27,677 nucleotides of DNA, from positions 1 to 27,677 of IMG/VR virus record IMGVR_UViG_3300030328_004248. One strand, written 5' to 3'. The notes beneath the pieces are model-generated. The model did no database searches. It was given only the letters and a program-made list of their open reading frames with translations, and was not told the origin of the DNA. How positions within the stretch are numbered: the stretch's first letter is position 1; each line of letters opens with the position of its first letter. The translations under genes were made by a program, and so were the position numbers. This DNA is from a virus. Of the stretch, positions 13,421 through 21,962 are shown piece by piece.

Positions 13421-13894
13421 ATGAATAGACCTGTTGACCAAAGTGTTATTGACTTACGTGATGCACCTGCTAAATTAGCAAGAGCTAACAGAATAGCACT
13501 CATTGGTAATGGTGGTAACATGGCTATTGCTCAACATATGGCATCAGATATATTTCGTCATACTGGTAAATTTGCATTTGCACCTGATTCTATCAATACA
13601 ACTGCACTTGCAGATCAGGGTGATTGGAAAATACCTTGGATGGAATACGGTAAGAATGCTGACTTAGTAATAGGTATAACATGTAGACTGCATAGAGGAA
13701 TAACAGATGCACTAATGACTGTCAAAGATGAAGTAGATACTATACTCATAGCACCTGTAGAACATCCAGAATTATATACTATCGTAGTTCCATCAACAAC
13801 ATACCATCAGTTTGAAGTTAATGCACTGTGGTCAATATACATGATGATGGAAGAAATAGGAGTAGACCTACCGAAATTACCACATGTACGCTGA
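13421..13894 (+). CDS. gmhA: Phosphoheptose isomerase-like SIS-domain protein (GmhA-like)
   Basis: A 157-residue protein. RIALIGNGGNMAIAQHMASDIF at 24-45 (quoted in two parts: RIALIGNGGNM, AIAQHMASDIF) is the sugar-phosphate SIS motif, very close to GNGGSAADAQHFAAEL of GmhA. GmhA converts sedoheptulose-7-phosphate to the heptose precursor of lipopolysaccharide core. The protein is shorter than bacterial GmhA (about 190) at the N-terminus. The active-site Glu after the SIS loop appears as Asp, and the C-terminal helix has YHQFEVNALWSIYMM where GmhA has the QExH...H pattern, so the catalytic His cannot be placed. It may isomerise a different sugar phosphate or be inactive. It sits with kdsB, which supports a surface-sugar role. 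It overlaps the next gene by 11 bases. Confidence 0.7.
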   Translation: MNRPVDQSVIDLRDAPAKLARANRIALIGNGGNMAIAQHMASDIFRHTGKFAFAPDSINTTALADQGDWKIPWMEYGKNADLVIGITCRLHRGITDALMTVKDEVDTILIAPVEHPELYTIVVPSTTYHQFEVNALWSIYMMMEEIGVDLPKLPHVR

Positions 13895-14861
13895 TAAATC
13901 TGATAAATGGCATAATACTATGACAAGGTATCTTGGTTTATCACCTGATACCTCATTATTATTTGGTATACTACCTGGTGTATGTCGAGAAGCAATTGGT
14001 AGATATGATTTCATGTATACTAAAAATGAATGCTTCAATAGTAACAAGACATATGCTTGGTCTGAACATCATGCTAACAAAATAAACAATGGAAGATTTA
14101 GTAATCAAACTGCTTATTACGGCACTGCTCCATTTCTGTGGGAACTCGGACGAGTTGCAGCCAAAGGAATGCCTAGTGCTAAGGGAAGTCTGTTCTTCTT
14201 ACCAAGAGACGATCAAGTTACGATAAGAGAGGATGAATACGAAAGTGTTCAAAAAATCATTGATGCTGCTCCCAGGCCAACCACCTTCCTACTGCCTTGG
14301 AGACCGTGTGATATATGGAAAAATTGGGATAAACTTAAGTTAGAAGGTGATTGTAAGTTTATACAGATGAGTGATCCTGTAACAAGACAGTTTATCTTAT
14401 CAAAAGCATTACTAGAGCATGAACACATCTACATTCCCTGGCCTGGTACAGATGTTTATTATGCTGAGTTCCTAAACAAGAATGTAATAGTATACGATAA
14501 GTTAGAACAATATCGTACCAAGACTAAAGAAGAAATGGATAGAGAACCTAGTATTGTTATAAACTACTTGAAATGGGGATATGATTATTTGTCTAACAAG
14601 CAGAAGACTTATTTTGAATGGACTAGAAATTGGATGGATATAAACAAAGCAGACAGACAGTGGTTAGCGAATAAATTCTTAGGTCTTAATGTACTAAAAT
14701 CACCTGAAGAATTATATAATGACCTCAAAAAAATAGGATGGTTAGAAGACCAACCATCCAATATAAATCCTGAATACAATGATGGATACCATTGGTTAAA
14801 GGATAATTTAGTAAATCACACTCCTACCCAAAAGGGTAAGGAGATGTATGAAATTATATAA
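13884..14861 (+). CDS. Unknown protein, possible glycosyltransferase-like
   Basis: A 325-residue protein. There are no firm motifs. The segment HIYIPWPGTDVYYAEFLNKN (around 185-205) followed by VIVYDKLEQYRTK has the feel of the C-terminal nucleotide-sugar half of GT-B glycosyltransferases, where a G-x-D/E pair grips the donor and the protein then names a cell-surface position; I rate this weak. The N-terminus MYADKSDKWHNTM matches an internal stretch of the 9199 protein, linking it to that gene. It starts inside the GmhA-like gene (11-base overlap) and is the last gene of the cassette. Its stop is three bases from the stop of the convergent tail gene. Confidence 0.55.
   Translation: MYADKSDKWHNTMTRYLGLSPDTSLLFGILPGVCREAIGRYDFMYTKNECFNSNKTYAWSEHHANKINNGRFSNQTAYYGTAPFLWELGRVAAKGMPSAKGSLFFLPRDDQVTIREDEYESVQKIIDAAPRPTTFLLPWRPCDIWKNWDKLKLEGDCKFIQMSDPVTRQFILSKALLEHEHIYIPWPGTDVYYAEFLNKNVIVYDKLEQYRTKTKEEMDREPSIVINYLKWGYDYLSNKQKTYFEWTRNWMDINKADRQWLANKFLGLNVLKSPEELYNDLKKIGWLEDQPSNINPEYNDGYHWLKDNLVNHTPTQKGKEMYEII
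14821..14843. terminator. Possible bidirectional hairpin at the convergent junction
   Basis: CTCCT-ACCC, an AAAA loop and GGGT-A-AGGAG form a 9-bp stem with one bulged A, inside the last codons of the 13884 gene. No U-run follows on either strand, so it is not a standard intrinsic terminator. It is the only strong hairpin where the plus-strand cassette and minus-strand tail operon meet. Confidence 0.3.
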
Positions 14862-14864
14862 TTC

Positions 14865-15278
14865 TTATGTTAGACCCCAGTTAACACCACCGTTATGGGT
14901 AACTTTATCAGTTGCAGGTCTTGAGAAACCTTGGAACTGAGAAGACTCTACTAATATTGTGTCTACTTCTGCGTCAGATAATACTCCTTTTTCAAGTAGT
15001 AACTGAACTAAACCTTCTGCAGATACTTCAACAGTATCTTGGAACCATGGTGTCCATAGTTCGTGGTGAGTATATTCTTGAATACCACCGTATGCACCAT
15101 TGATTGCTTGGGTATACAAATATCTTGAATGTTCTACCTCTGTATCGGTAGGAGATGCAGTATAAGGTAACCACTCTTCCTTTAGAGGTTTGAAATTGAC
15201 CTCAAGGTCAATCATATTCTTTTCAGGATTAGCCCACTTAGGATTCCTTGCTTGAATAACTTCGTAACTAACGTCCAT
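14865..15278 (-). CDS. Tail-fibre-associated protein
   Basis: A 137-residue protein. The pattern NPKWANPEKNMIDLEVNF, then EWLPYTASPTDTEVEHSRYLY, then INGAYGGIQEY is a recurring one in small phage proteins encoded beside tail fibres (x-N-P-x-W, IDxxVxF, PFTAxxxDxExHGR, GxYGxIxxY). Such proteins are thought to be tail-fibre assembly or distal tail components; which is not settled here. The start is well supported by AAGGAG about 8 bases upstream. It follows the adhesin-like gene by 12 bases and is the last gene of the minus-strand tail block. Confidence 0.7.
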   Translation of the reverse strand: MDVSYEVIQARNPKWANPEKNMIDLEVNFKPLKEEWLPYTASPTDTEVEHSRYLYTQAINGAYGGIQEYTHHELWTPWFQDTVEVSAEGLVQLLLEKGVLSDAEVDTILVESSQFQGFSRPATDKVTHNGGVNWGLT

Positions 15279-15290
15279 TGTTGATTCTCC

Positions 15291-16124
15291 TTATGAATAA
15301 CGCAACCATAAGGTTGACGAGTAAGCGACAGTTGTGTTTACAGTAATAGAACCAAGGTTCACGTTGACTGAAACGTTACCAGCAACTGATAAATCATCAG
15401 TAGCAATAGTACCAGTAGTACCAGTAATGCTTAGTTCATCAGTATCAATGGTTCCAGTGTTACCTGTGAAGTTGAGTTCATCAGTATCACCTTGCCATGA
15501 TCCAGCAACACCAACGTTATCTAGTGGAACTGATCTGTTCACGTTATATGAACCACCCTTACCACCTTGGATGTTACCTTGAACGTTTACGTTAGTATTA
15601 CCCTGAATGTTACCACCTTGGAGGTTACCAGAGATATTACCTTGAACGTTACCTGATACAGATGTTGTAGTATTACCTTGAACATTACCAGAAACGTTTG
15701 CTGTAGTATCACCCTGAATGTTACCACCTTGAACTGAACCTGATCCAGCAGCAGAACCACCAACTGTACCTGAGTTAGTCAGTGCAGCACCTGAGTCATA
15801 ACCCATACACTTCCAGTTTCCTGAAGGTGTATCGTTATGAACACGACCTGTAGCATCTGAATAGCGGAGACTAGAACCTGCTAAGTTGTCGCCAGGATCA
15901 TATTGAGTGTTACCACTCGCTTGCTGCATAAATGCATAACTACCAACCGATCCTACGGTTGCATTTGCATTCAATGTTCCATACGTTACCGAGGAAGTAT
16001 TGATTGCACTAATTCTTTTATTCGAGTCTACAGTGATTACTGGTATAGCATTACCAGAACCATACGTAGCTGCGTTGACGCTCGTCGTTTGGTTTACGTT
16101 TGAACCAGTACCATGTAAAGCCAT
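15291..16124 (-). CDS. Gly/Asn-rich adhesin-like tail-fibre protein
   Basis: A 277-residue protein. The N-terminal part has AIPVITVDSNKRISAINTSS (26-45), a motif shared with the long fibre protein (868-887 there). Residues about 128-190 are a run of GNVQGN, GNIQGG and related steps. Residues 213-241 hold two to three copies of a (D)TDELxxTGxTGTI repeat. The end is a beta-rich tail. Gly-rich repeats like these form polyglycine sandwiches in T-even gp38-type adhesins, so a receptor-contact role is plausible. A late promoter (16148) and AAGGAG precede it. No chaperone domain is seen; the 137-residue gene next door may help it fold. Confidence 0.7.
   Translation of the reverse strand: MALHGTGSNVNQTTSVNAATYGSGNAIPVITVDSNKRISAINTSSVTYGTLNANATVGSVGSYAFMQQASGNTQYDPGDNLAGSSLRYSDATGRVHNDTPSGNWKCMGYDSGAALTNSGTVGGSAAGSGSVQGGNIQGDTTANVSGNVQGNTTTSVSGNVQGNISGNLQGGNIQGNTNVNVQGNIQGGKGGSYNVNRSVPLDNVGVAGSWQGDTDELNFTGNTGTIDTDELSITGTTGTIATDDLSVAGNVSVNVNLGSITVNTTVAYSSTLWLRYS
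15555..15744 (-). repeat. GNxQGN repeat tract in the adhesin-like gene
   Basis: About 63 residues made of short GN(V/I)QG(N/G) and SGNVQGN steps, about nine in all. On the plus strand this is seen as repeated TTACCTTGAACGTT-type runs. It is a low-complexity coding repeat of the kind that changes length by slippage or recombination. Confidence 0.75.
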
Positions 16125-16147
16125 TAAAGTCTAGTCTCCTTCTTGGT

Positions 16148-16155
16148 TATTTATA
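16148..16155 (-). promoter_or_regulatory. T4-type late promoter before the adhesin-like gene
   Basis: The minus strand reads TATAAATA, identical to the T4 late promoter consensus, 24 bases before the ATG at 16124 and followed by the AAGGAG ribosome site. Confidence 0.75.
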
Positions 16156-16159
16156 ATGA

Positions 16160-19100
16160 TTAGATTGCTTCTAGAACAAGACGGAATTTCTTACCGTTTC
16201 TTCTATTAGTTATAAAGAGGTCATTCTCACCCTCTTCAAAGAGGTATGATCCCCAAGTACCATCGATGGTATTTCCACCACGCTGTTCGTTACACATGTG
16301 AAGGTCACCTGCGTATACGTCATCAGCATATATGTTTGCCCATCTTACGGAGTTAGTACCGAGATCTCTAGAACTATCAGCATTTGGTACAATATTACCA
16401 GCAACCGTCATGGTTCCAGTGTAAGTATCTGAAGCATCAGATCTCAAGAACTGAGAACTATCAAGTGAATCAAGAAGAGCAGCATTAGATGCTGTACCAC
16501 TCAATGCTCCACTAAATGTACCTGCTGTTAGAACATTACTTGATGGATTGTATGTTAGTGCAGTGTCAGTTTCAATTCCTTGAGTACCAGTAGCACCATC
16601 AACAAATGTTGGGTATACTGTCTCATTAGCAGTATTGTTAGCACTAGCAGTTATATTTGTTGATGTTGTAGCAGTAGCAGAGTTACCAGTACATGATCCA
16701 GATGAACCAGATGTGTTACCAGTTACGTTACCAGTTAAGTTACCTACAAATACAGATGATGTTAGAGTACCTGATGAAGGATTATATGTCAATCCTGTAT
16801 CAGTTTCTATACCTTGAGTACCAGTAGCACCATCAACAAATGTTGGGTATACAGTCTCGTCTGTGCTATTATTAGCACTAGCAGTTATATTTGTTGATGT
16901 TGTAGCAGTAGCAGAGTTACCAGTACATGATCCAGATGAACCTGATGTGTTACCTGTTACATTACCAGTTACGTTACCAGTCAGCGATGCTGTAATAGTT
17001 CCAGCAGAGAAATCTCCTGATCCATCTCTGTATACTATTGTGCTTGCTGTGTTAGCATTGGTAGCGTTAGATGTAACAGTGAATGTAGCACCCTCAGCAC
17101 CTGCTGAACCTGAAAGTCCATTACCAGATACAGCACCTGCAGCAACGTAGTTACCTGTAGTATCAGTTGATAATGCAACTGAGTTTGCTTGGATAGTAGC
17201 AGTACCGTTAGAAGCGATTGCTACGTCTCCAGATACCTTACCGAATATGTACGTTGGTATACGTGATGCTGCCATCTTACGATTAGTACCACCTGCACCA
17301 TCATCTACAATAAGGAGATCAGCGTCTGCTAATGCAGCACCAATATCTGTACCACCGTCTATGTTTAGTGCCGATAGTCCAACCTTATTAGCAGCAGTAA
17401 TTGTTGCAATGTAGTCATTACCGATTGCAGTACCTTCCCAAGTACCAGATGAAATAGTACCTACACTTGTTAGTGAAGATGCTGTTACACTAGATCCAAG
17501 TGTAGATGCACTTAGTATTGCAGTATTATTGATCTTGTAAGACTTACCTGAAGCAATATTGATATTTTCTGAAGAACCCCAGTTATCACCTGTTGCCTCG
17601 AAGTTCCATGTCTTGTCACCGTCACCTGAATCAACTGTTAGTCCAGCACCATCTGCAGCTGCGTCGTCTGCAGCTCCCGTGGCAACTTGGAAATTTTTAT
17701 CATCTATAGCAACTGTAGTACTATTGATAGTAGTTGTAGTACCGTTGACTGTCAAGTTACCTGAAACCGTTAGGTTATCAGCAACAGTTGTCGTACCACC
17801 GTCAGAATCAAGTGTTAGGTTACCAGATGATGTTGTAAGAGTATTGCCATCCAGTGATAGATTATCAACTGCAGCAGAACCTGAAACTGTAAGTACACCT
17901 GTAAAGGTATCATTTGCATCTGATCTTAGGTAAGATGCTCCTTGTACACCATCAAGTAAGTCAGCATCAAGTCCACTTCCAGCACCATCGTTGGATGAAG
18001 TCCAACCAGATGATGTTACATAACCAGCACCGTTTGTTATAGCGTTGTTGTTTAGAGATATATTTGCTGAACCATCGAATGATACACCTGCGATTGTCCT
18101 TGCAGTTGTCAATGCAGCAGCAGTAGTTGCAGTTGCTGAGTTACCACTACAAGCTGCTGCTGTAGATGCGTTAGTAACCGTTATTCCAGCAATGTATGTG
18201 CTTAGAGCTGTTCCATTGACTGTGTAGGCATCAGCCTCCAGTGTTCCATCAATATCAGCGTTAGCTGAGATGTCAAGACTAGCACAGGCTAAACCACCTG
18301 CAGTTATTATACCAGAACTAGGGTTGAAACTAAATCCTGTATCTGATTCTAATCCTTGAGCTCCAGTAGCACCATCTACAAATACTGGGTAAACTGTCTC
18401 GTCTGTACTGTTGTTAGCAGTAATAGTAGAAGTAGATGCTAATGTTGCAGTAGCAGCGTTACCAGTACAAGATCCAGATGATCCAGATGTATTACCTGTT
18501 ACGTTACCAGTTACGTTACCTGTTACAGTACCAGTAAAACCAGTACTGGTTAGCATACCAGTTGAAGGATTATATGTTAGACCTGAATCGGTTTCCAAAT
18601 CTTGAGTACCTGTCGCCCCATCAGCAAATGTTGGGTATACAGTCTCGTTAGCAGTATTATTAGCAGTAAGTGTTACAGTAGATGCTAATGTAGCAGTAGC
18701 AGAGTTACCAGTACATGATCCTGATGAACCAGAAGTATTACCAGTTACGTTACCAGTTACATTACCAGTAAATGTTGTTGCTGTAAGGTTACCTGATGAT
18801 GGATTATAGGTTAGACCTGTATCTGATTCTAATCCTTGAGTACCTGTTGCACCGTCTGCAAATAAAGGATATACTGTTTCATCTGTACTGTTATTAGCAG
18901 TAATAGTAGAAGTAGATGCTAATGTTGCAGTCGCTGCATTACCTGCACTGGTAATATAACCAGCACCGTTTGTTATAGCATTATTATTCAGTGATATGTT
19001 ACCAGTACCATCAAACGATACACCTGCAATGGTTCTTGCTGAAGCAAGAGCAGTTGCGGTAGCAGCGTTACCAGTACATGATCCAGATGATCCAGATGTG

Positions 19101-21925
19101 TTACCTGTTACATTACCTACGAATGCTCCAGATGATAATGTAATACCTGCAGCAGCAAATGTTGCAAGTGTTGATCCATCAATTGCTACTGTAACAGCAC
19201 CTGTACCAGTGTCTGCAACAGTAACGTTTGAGTTACCCTGAGTTATATTCGTTCCAGCACTTAGAGAAGCAGTACTAGTACCTGTTATTCTACCCTTGGC
19301 ATCAATCGTTAGAACAGGGATTGCTGAAGCAGATCCAACAGTTCCTGCACTTACTCCTGAGTTTGCAAGAGTAATTGCACCACTATCACTAGCAGTAGCA
19401 TCTCCAGATGCAGAAGACCAAATATATTTCTTTATTCTAGTACCAGTAGTCTTTCTATTAGTACCACCTGCACCGTCATCTACTATGAATAGATCGGCAT
19501 CAACTAAGTCAGCACCTATATCTGTACCACCATCTATCTCTAAAGAAGCAAGATCAACTTTACCTGCTGTACTAATAGTATTTAATTTTGAATCTGCAAT
19601 AGACCCTGCAAGTTGTGCATTGGTTATAGTACCAGTAAGACTAGAAGTAGGATAACCTGTGGCATCCTGTAGATCAAAAGCAGGAGTTGCATCTGAAGCA
19701 CCTAGTGCAAGTGATACACCACCATAAGATACTGTGCTATTTGATAACTTACCATTTGCTATTGAACCTGCTAATTGTGCATTGGTTATAGTACCAGTTA
19801 GACTACTTGTAGGATAACCTGTGGCATCCTGCAAATCAAAAGCAGGAGTTGCATCTGCAGCACCTAATGCTACTGATATACCACCAAAGGATACTGAACT
19901 ATTCGCTAACTTAGCATTTGCTATTGAACCTGCAAGTTGTGCATTGGTTATAGTACCACTCAAACTACTTGTAGGATAACCAGTAGCATCTGCTAGGTTG
20001 AATGCTGGAGTTGCATCAGTTGCACCAAGTGTCAATGTCACACCACCAACACTCATAGTTGAGTTTGCTAGGTAAGCATTTGCAATTGCAGTTCCCTGCC
20101 AAACACCAGTAGCAATAGTACCTACACTTGTTAGTGAAGATGCTACAACAGATGAACCTAGTGTGGTTGCATTCAGTATTGCACTATTATTAATTTTATA
20201 TGATTTACCAGTTGCAATGTTGATGTTCTGGTTAGAACCCCAGTTATCACCTGTTGCTTCAAAATTCCATGTCTTATCTCCATCTCCACTGTCTACCGTC
20301 AAACCACCACCGTCAGCTGCAGCATCATCAGCAGCTCCAGTAGCAACTTGGAAGTTTTTATCAGCGATAGTAACTGTGGTAGAGTTGACAGTATTGGTTG
20401 TACCATTTACAGTCAAGTTACCACTGATAACTACGTTATCATCTAGAGTAACAGTACCACCTGCTGAGTCGATTACTAAGTTACCTGATGCTGTATCAAC
20501 CTCATTATCGTTAGTAACACCAATCTGAATATTGTCTATACTTGCTCCACCATTTGCATCTAATGCACCTGCAATGGTTACCCCTGCAGAGAATGTAGCA
20601 GCTCCAGTCATTGTAGAAACACCTGCAATGCTGACATTATCAGCATCTAAGTGTCCATCAATATCAACTGCCCCAGATATATCTAAGTTTGCAGCAACTG
20701 CAGTACCTGTCAGTGTTGGAGTCGCTATAGTAGGAGATGTCCCGAATACAGCAGCTCCTGTTCCTGTCTCGTCTGTCAATGCAGCGAGTAGGTTAGCAGA
20801 ACTTGGAGTACCTAAGAATGTAGCAACGTTTGCTGCTAATCCAGATACACCTGAACTTATTGGTAGTCCTGTAGCATCTGCTAGGTTGAATGCTGGAGTT
20901 GCATCAGTTGCACCAAGTGCTAATGATACACCACCATAAGATACTGTGCTATTTGATAACTTAGCATTAGCAATAGAACCTGCTAGTTGAGCGTTGGTTA
21001 TAGTACCAGTAAGACTAGAAGTAGGATAACCTGTAGCATCCTGTAGATCAAATGCTGGAGTAGCATCGGCAGCACCTAATGCTACTGATATACCACCAAA
21101 GGATACTGAACTATTTGCTAACTTAGCATTAGCGATTGATCCACCTAACTGAGCATTACTTATAGTACCAGTTAGACTACTTGTAGGGTAACCAGTAGCA
21201 TCCTGTAGATCAAATGCTGGAGTAGCATCTGCAGCACCTAATGCTACCGATACACCACCGAAGGATACCGAACTGTTTGCTAACTTAGCATTTGCTATTG
21301 AACCTGCTAACTTATCATTTGCTATTGAACCTGCAAGTTGTGCATTGGTTATAGTACCAGTTAGAGATGATGTAGGATAACCAGTAGCATCCTGTAGATC
21401 AAATGCTGGAGTAGCATCAGTTGCACCTAATGCAAGTGATACACCACCAAAAGATACAGTACTGTTTGCTAACTTAGCATTCGCTATTGAACCTGCTAAC
21501 TTATCATTTGCTATTGAACCTGCTAATTGAGCGTTGGTTATAGTACCACTTAGTGATGAAGTAGGATAACCAGTAGCATCTGCTAAATTGAACGCTGGAG
21601 TTGCATCTGCTGCTCCAAGTGCTACTGATACACCACCAAAGGATACTGAACTATTTGCTAATTGACTGTTTGGAAACGCTGTACTAAAGGTTGCAATACC
21701 AGCTACATTCAGGTTCCTATCTACTCTAATATCATTTACTGTCGATATACCCGTCAACTTTTGGTTGACTGCGGTCATCTCGTTGTATACTATATCACCA
21801 TCTACATCTAATTTTCCGTGAATTCTAACGTCAGACGCAAAGGTTGAGATACCAACAAAAGTTGATATTCCAGCGATAGTCTGAGTCAGTCCACCTACCT
21901 TGGATAGCTCTCTTCCTCTTGACAT
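16160..21925 (-). CDS. 1921-residue repeat-mosaic long tail-fibre protein
   Basis: The protein is assembled from several repeat families. Type A: NSSVSFGGVSVALGAxDATP...NAQLAGSIANAKL, eight copies at 91, 154, 217, 271, 325, 621, 675 and 729, spaced 54 or 63 residues. Type B: GNVTGNTSGSSGSCTGN...ETVYPxFxDGATGTQ, five copies at about 937, 1054, 1133, 1650 and 1730. Type C: about 138 residues, at 481 and 1368. Type D: IDGGTDIGADL...VDDGAGGTNRK, at 784 and 1508. SQFLRSDASDTYTG (1824-1837) is a common fibre motif. The last 75 residues (NIVPNADSSRDLGT to the end) are a cap shared with the 21958 gene. No S74 chaperone/protease is present. Transcribed from TATAAATA at 21955; a distinct near ribosome site is lacking. 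Confidence 0.85.
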   Translation of the reverse strand: MSRGRELSKVGGLTQTIAGISTFVGISTFASDVRIHGKLDVDGDIVYNEMTAVNQKLTGISTVNDIRVDRNLNVAGIATFSTAFPNSQLANSSVSFGGVSVALGAADATPAFNLADATGYPTSSLSGTITNAQLAGSIANDKLAGSIANAKLANSTVSFGGVSLALGATDATPAFDLQDATGYPTSSLTGTITNAQLAGSIANDKLAGSIANAKLANSSVSFGGVSVALGAADATPAFDLQDATGYPTSSLTGTISNAQLGGSIANAKLANSSVSFGGISVALGAADATPAFDLQDATGYPTSSLTGTITNAQLAGSIANAKLSNSTVSYGGVSLALGATDATPAFNLADATGLPISSGVSGLAANVATFLGTPSSANLLAALTDETGTGAAVFGTSPTIATPTLTGTAVAANLDISGAVDIDGHLDADNVSIAGVSTMTGAATFSAGVTIAGALDANGGASIDNIQIGVTNDNEVDTASGNLVIDSAGGTVTLDDNVVISGNLTVNGTTNTVNSTTVTIADKNFQVATGAADDAAADGGGLTVDSGDGDKTWNFEATGDNWGSNQNINIATGKSYKINNSAILNATTLGSSVVASSLTSVGTIATGVWQGTAIANAYLANSTMSVGGVTLTLGATDATPAFNLADATGYPTSSLSGTITNAQLAGSIANAKLANSSVSFGGISVALGAADATPAFDLQDATGYPTSSLTGTITNAQLAGSIANGKLSNSTVSYGGVSLALGASDATPAFDLQDATGYPTSSLTGTITNAQLAGSIADSKLNTISTAGKVDLASLEIDGGTDIGADLVDADLFIVDDGAGGTNRKTTGTRIKKYIWSSASGDATASDSGAITLANSGVSAGTVGSASAIPVLTIDAKGRITGTSTASLSAGTNITQGNSNVTVADTGTGAVTVAIDGSTLATFAAAGITLSSGAFVGNVTGNTSGSSGSCTGNAATATALASARTIAGVSFDGTGNISLNNNAITNGAGYITSAGNAATATLASTSTITANNSTDETVYPLFADGATGTQGLESDTGLTYNPSSGNLTATTFTGNVTGNVTGNTSGSSGSCTGNSATATLASTVTLTANNTANETVYPTFADGATGTQDLETDSGLTYNPSTGMLTSTGFTGTVTGNVTGNVTGNTSGSSGSCTGNAATATLASTSTITANNSTDETVYPVFVDGATGAQGLESDTGFSFNPSSGIITAGGLACASLDISANADIDGTLEADAYTVNGTALSTYIAGITVTNASTAAACSGNSATATTAAALTTARTIAGVSFDGSANISLNNNAITNGAGYVTSSGWTSSNDGAGSGLDADLLDGVQGASYLRSDANDTFTGVLTVSGSAAVDNLSLDGNTLTTSSGNLTLDSDGGTTTVADNLTVSGNLTVNGTTTTINSTTVAIDDKNFQVATGAADDAAADGAGLTVDSGDGDKTWNFEATGDNWGSSENINIASGKSYKINNTAILSASTLGSSVTASSLTSVGTISSGTWEGTAIGNDYIATITAANKVGLSALNIDGGTDIGAALADADLLIVDDGAGGTNRKMAASRIPTYIFGKVSGDVAIASNGTATIQANSVALSTDTTGNYVAAGAVSGNGLSGSAGAEGATFTVTSNATNANTASTIVYRDGSGDFSAGTITASLTGNVTGNVTGNTSGSSGSCTGNSATATTSTNITASANNSTDETVYPTFVDGATGTQGIETDTGLTYNPSSGTLTSSVFVGNLTGNVTGNTSGSSGSCTGNSATATTSTNITASANNTANETVYPTFVDGATGTQGIETDTALTYNPSSNVLTAGTFSGALSGTASNAALLDSLDSSQFLRSDASDTYTGTMTVAGNIVPNADSSRDLGTNSVRWANIYADDVYAGDLHMCNEQRGGNTIDGTWGSYLFEEGENDLFITNRRNGKKFRLVLEAI
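16514..16981 (-). repeat. Type B repeats, distal pair
   Basis: Two copies of an approximately 78-residue unit (residues about 1649-1804): GNVTGNTSGSSGSCTGNSATATTSTNITASANN, here divided at GNVTGNTSGSSGSCTGN and SATATTSTNITASANN, then ETVYPTFVDGATGTQGIETD. The copies are almost identical in amino acids and very close in DNA. Confidence 0.8.
17225..17404 (-). repeat. Type D repeat, copy 2
   Basis: Residues about 1508-1567 of the fibre, with NIDGGTDIGAALADADLLIV and DDGAGGTNRK. It matches the copy encoded at 19400-19576. Confidence 0.75.
17411..17824 (-). repeat. Type C repeat, copy 2
   Basis: Residues about 1368-1505: SGNLTVNGTTTTINSTTV, DKNFQVATGAADDAAADG, GDKTWNFEATGDNWGS, GKSYKINN. The same module as 20072-20485, separated from it by other repeat types. 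Confidence 0.8.
18293..19117 (-). repeat. Type B repeats, proximal three copies
   Basis: Residues about 937-1211. The first copy carries an insert with ARTIAGVSFDGTGNISLNNN, which recurs alone at residues 1275-1294. The three ETVYP-containing units differ mainly by STDE/TANE exchange. Confidence 0.8.
19400..19576 (-). repeat. Type D repeat, copy 1
   Basis: Residues about 784-842, with LEIDGGTDIGADLVDADLFI and VDDGAGGTNRK. Confidence 0.75.
19586..20083 (-). repeat. Type A repeats, second block (three copies)
   Basis: Residues about 615-780, at an exact 54-residue spacing. Plus-strand runs such as GCATTGGTTATAGTACCA recur almost unchanged between copies. Confidence 0.85.
20072..20485 (-). repeat. 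Type C repeat, copy 1
   Basis: Residues about 481-618, the partner of the module at 17411-17824, leading directly into the second type A block. Confidence 0.8.
20882..21670 (-). repeat. Type A repeats, first block (five copies)
   Basis: Residues about 86-348. Copy starts at 91, 154, 217, 271 and 325. The 63-residue copies contain one extra nine-residue step, AGSIANDKL, relative to the 54-residue copies. DNA copies are near identical. Confidence 0.85.
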
Positions 21926-21954
21926 AACGGGTATTTTAGAATCCTAATCCTTTA

Positions 21955-21962
21955 TATTTATA
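21955..21962 (-). promoter_or_regulatory. T4-type late promoter before the long fibre gene
   Basis: TATAAATA on the minus strand, overlapping the stop codon of the upstream fibre gene, 30 bases before the ATG at 21925. Confidence 0.75.

Noticed and set aside
16514-21670. Long plus-strand ORFs opposite the tail-fibre gene, and CRISPR-like regular repeats
   Set aside because: The opposite-strand frames arise from biased composition of the coding repeats. The repeats are in frame with the fibre protein, vary in spacing by codons and have no spacers.
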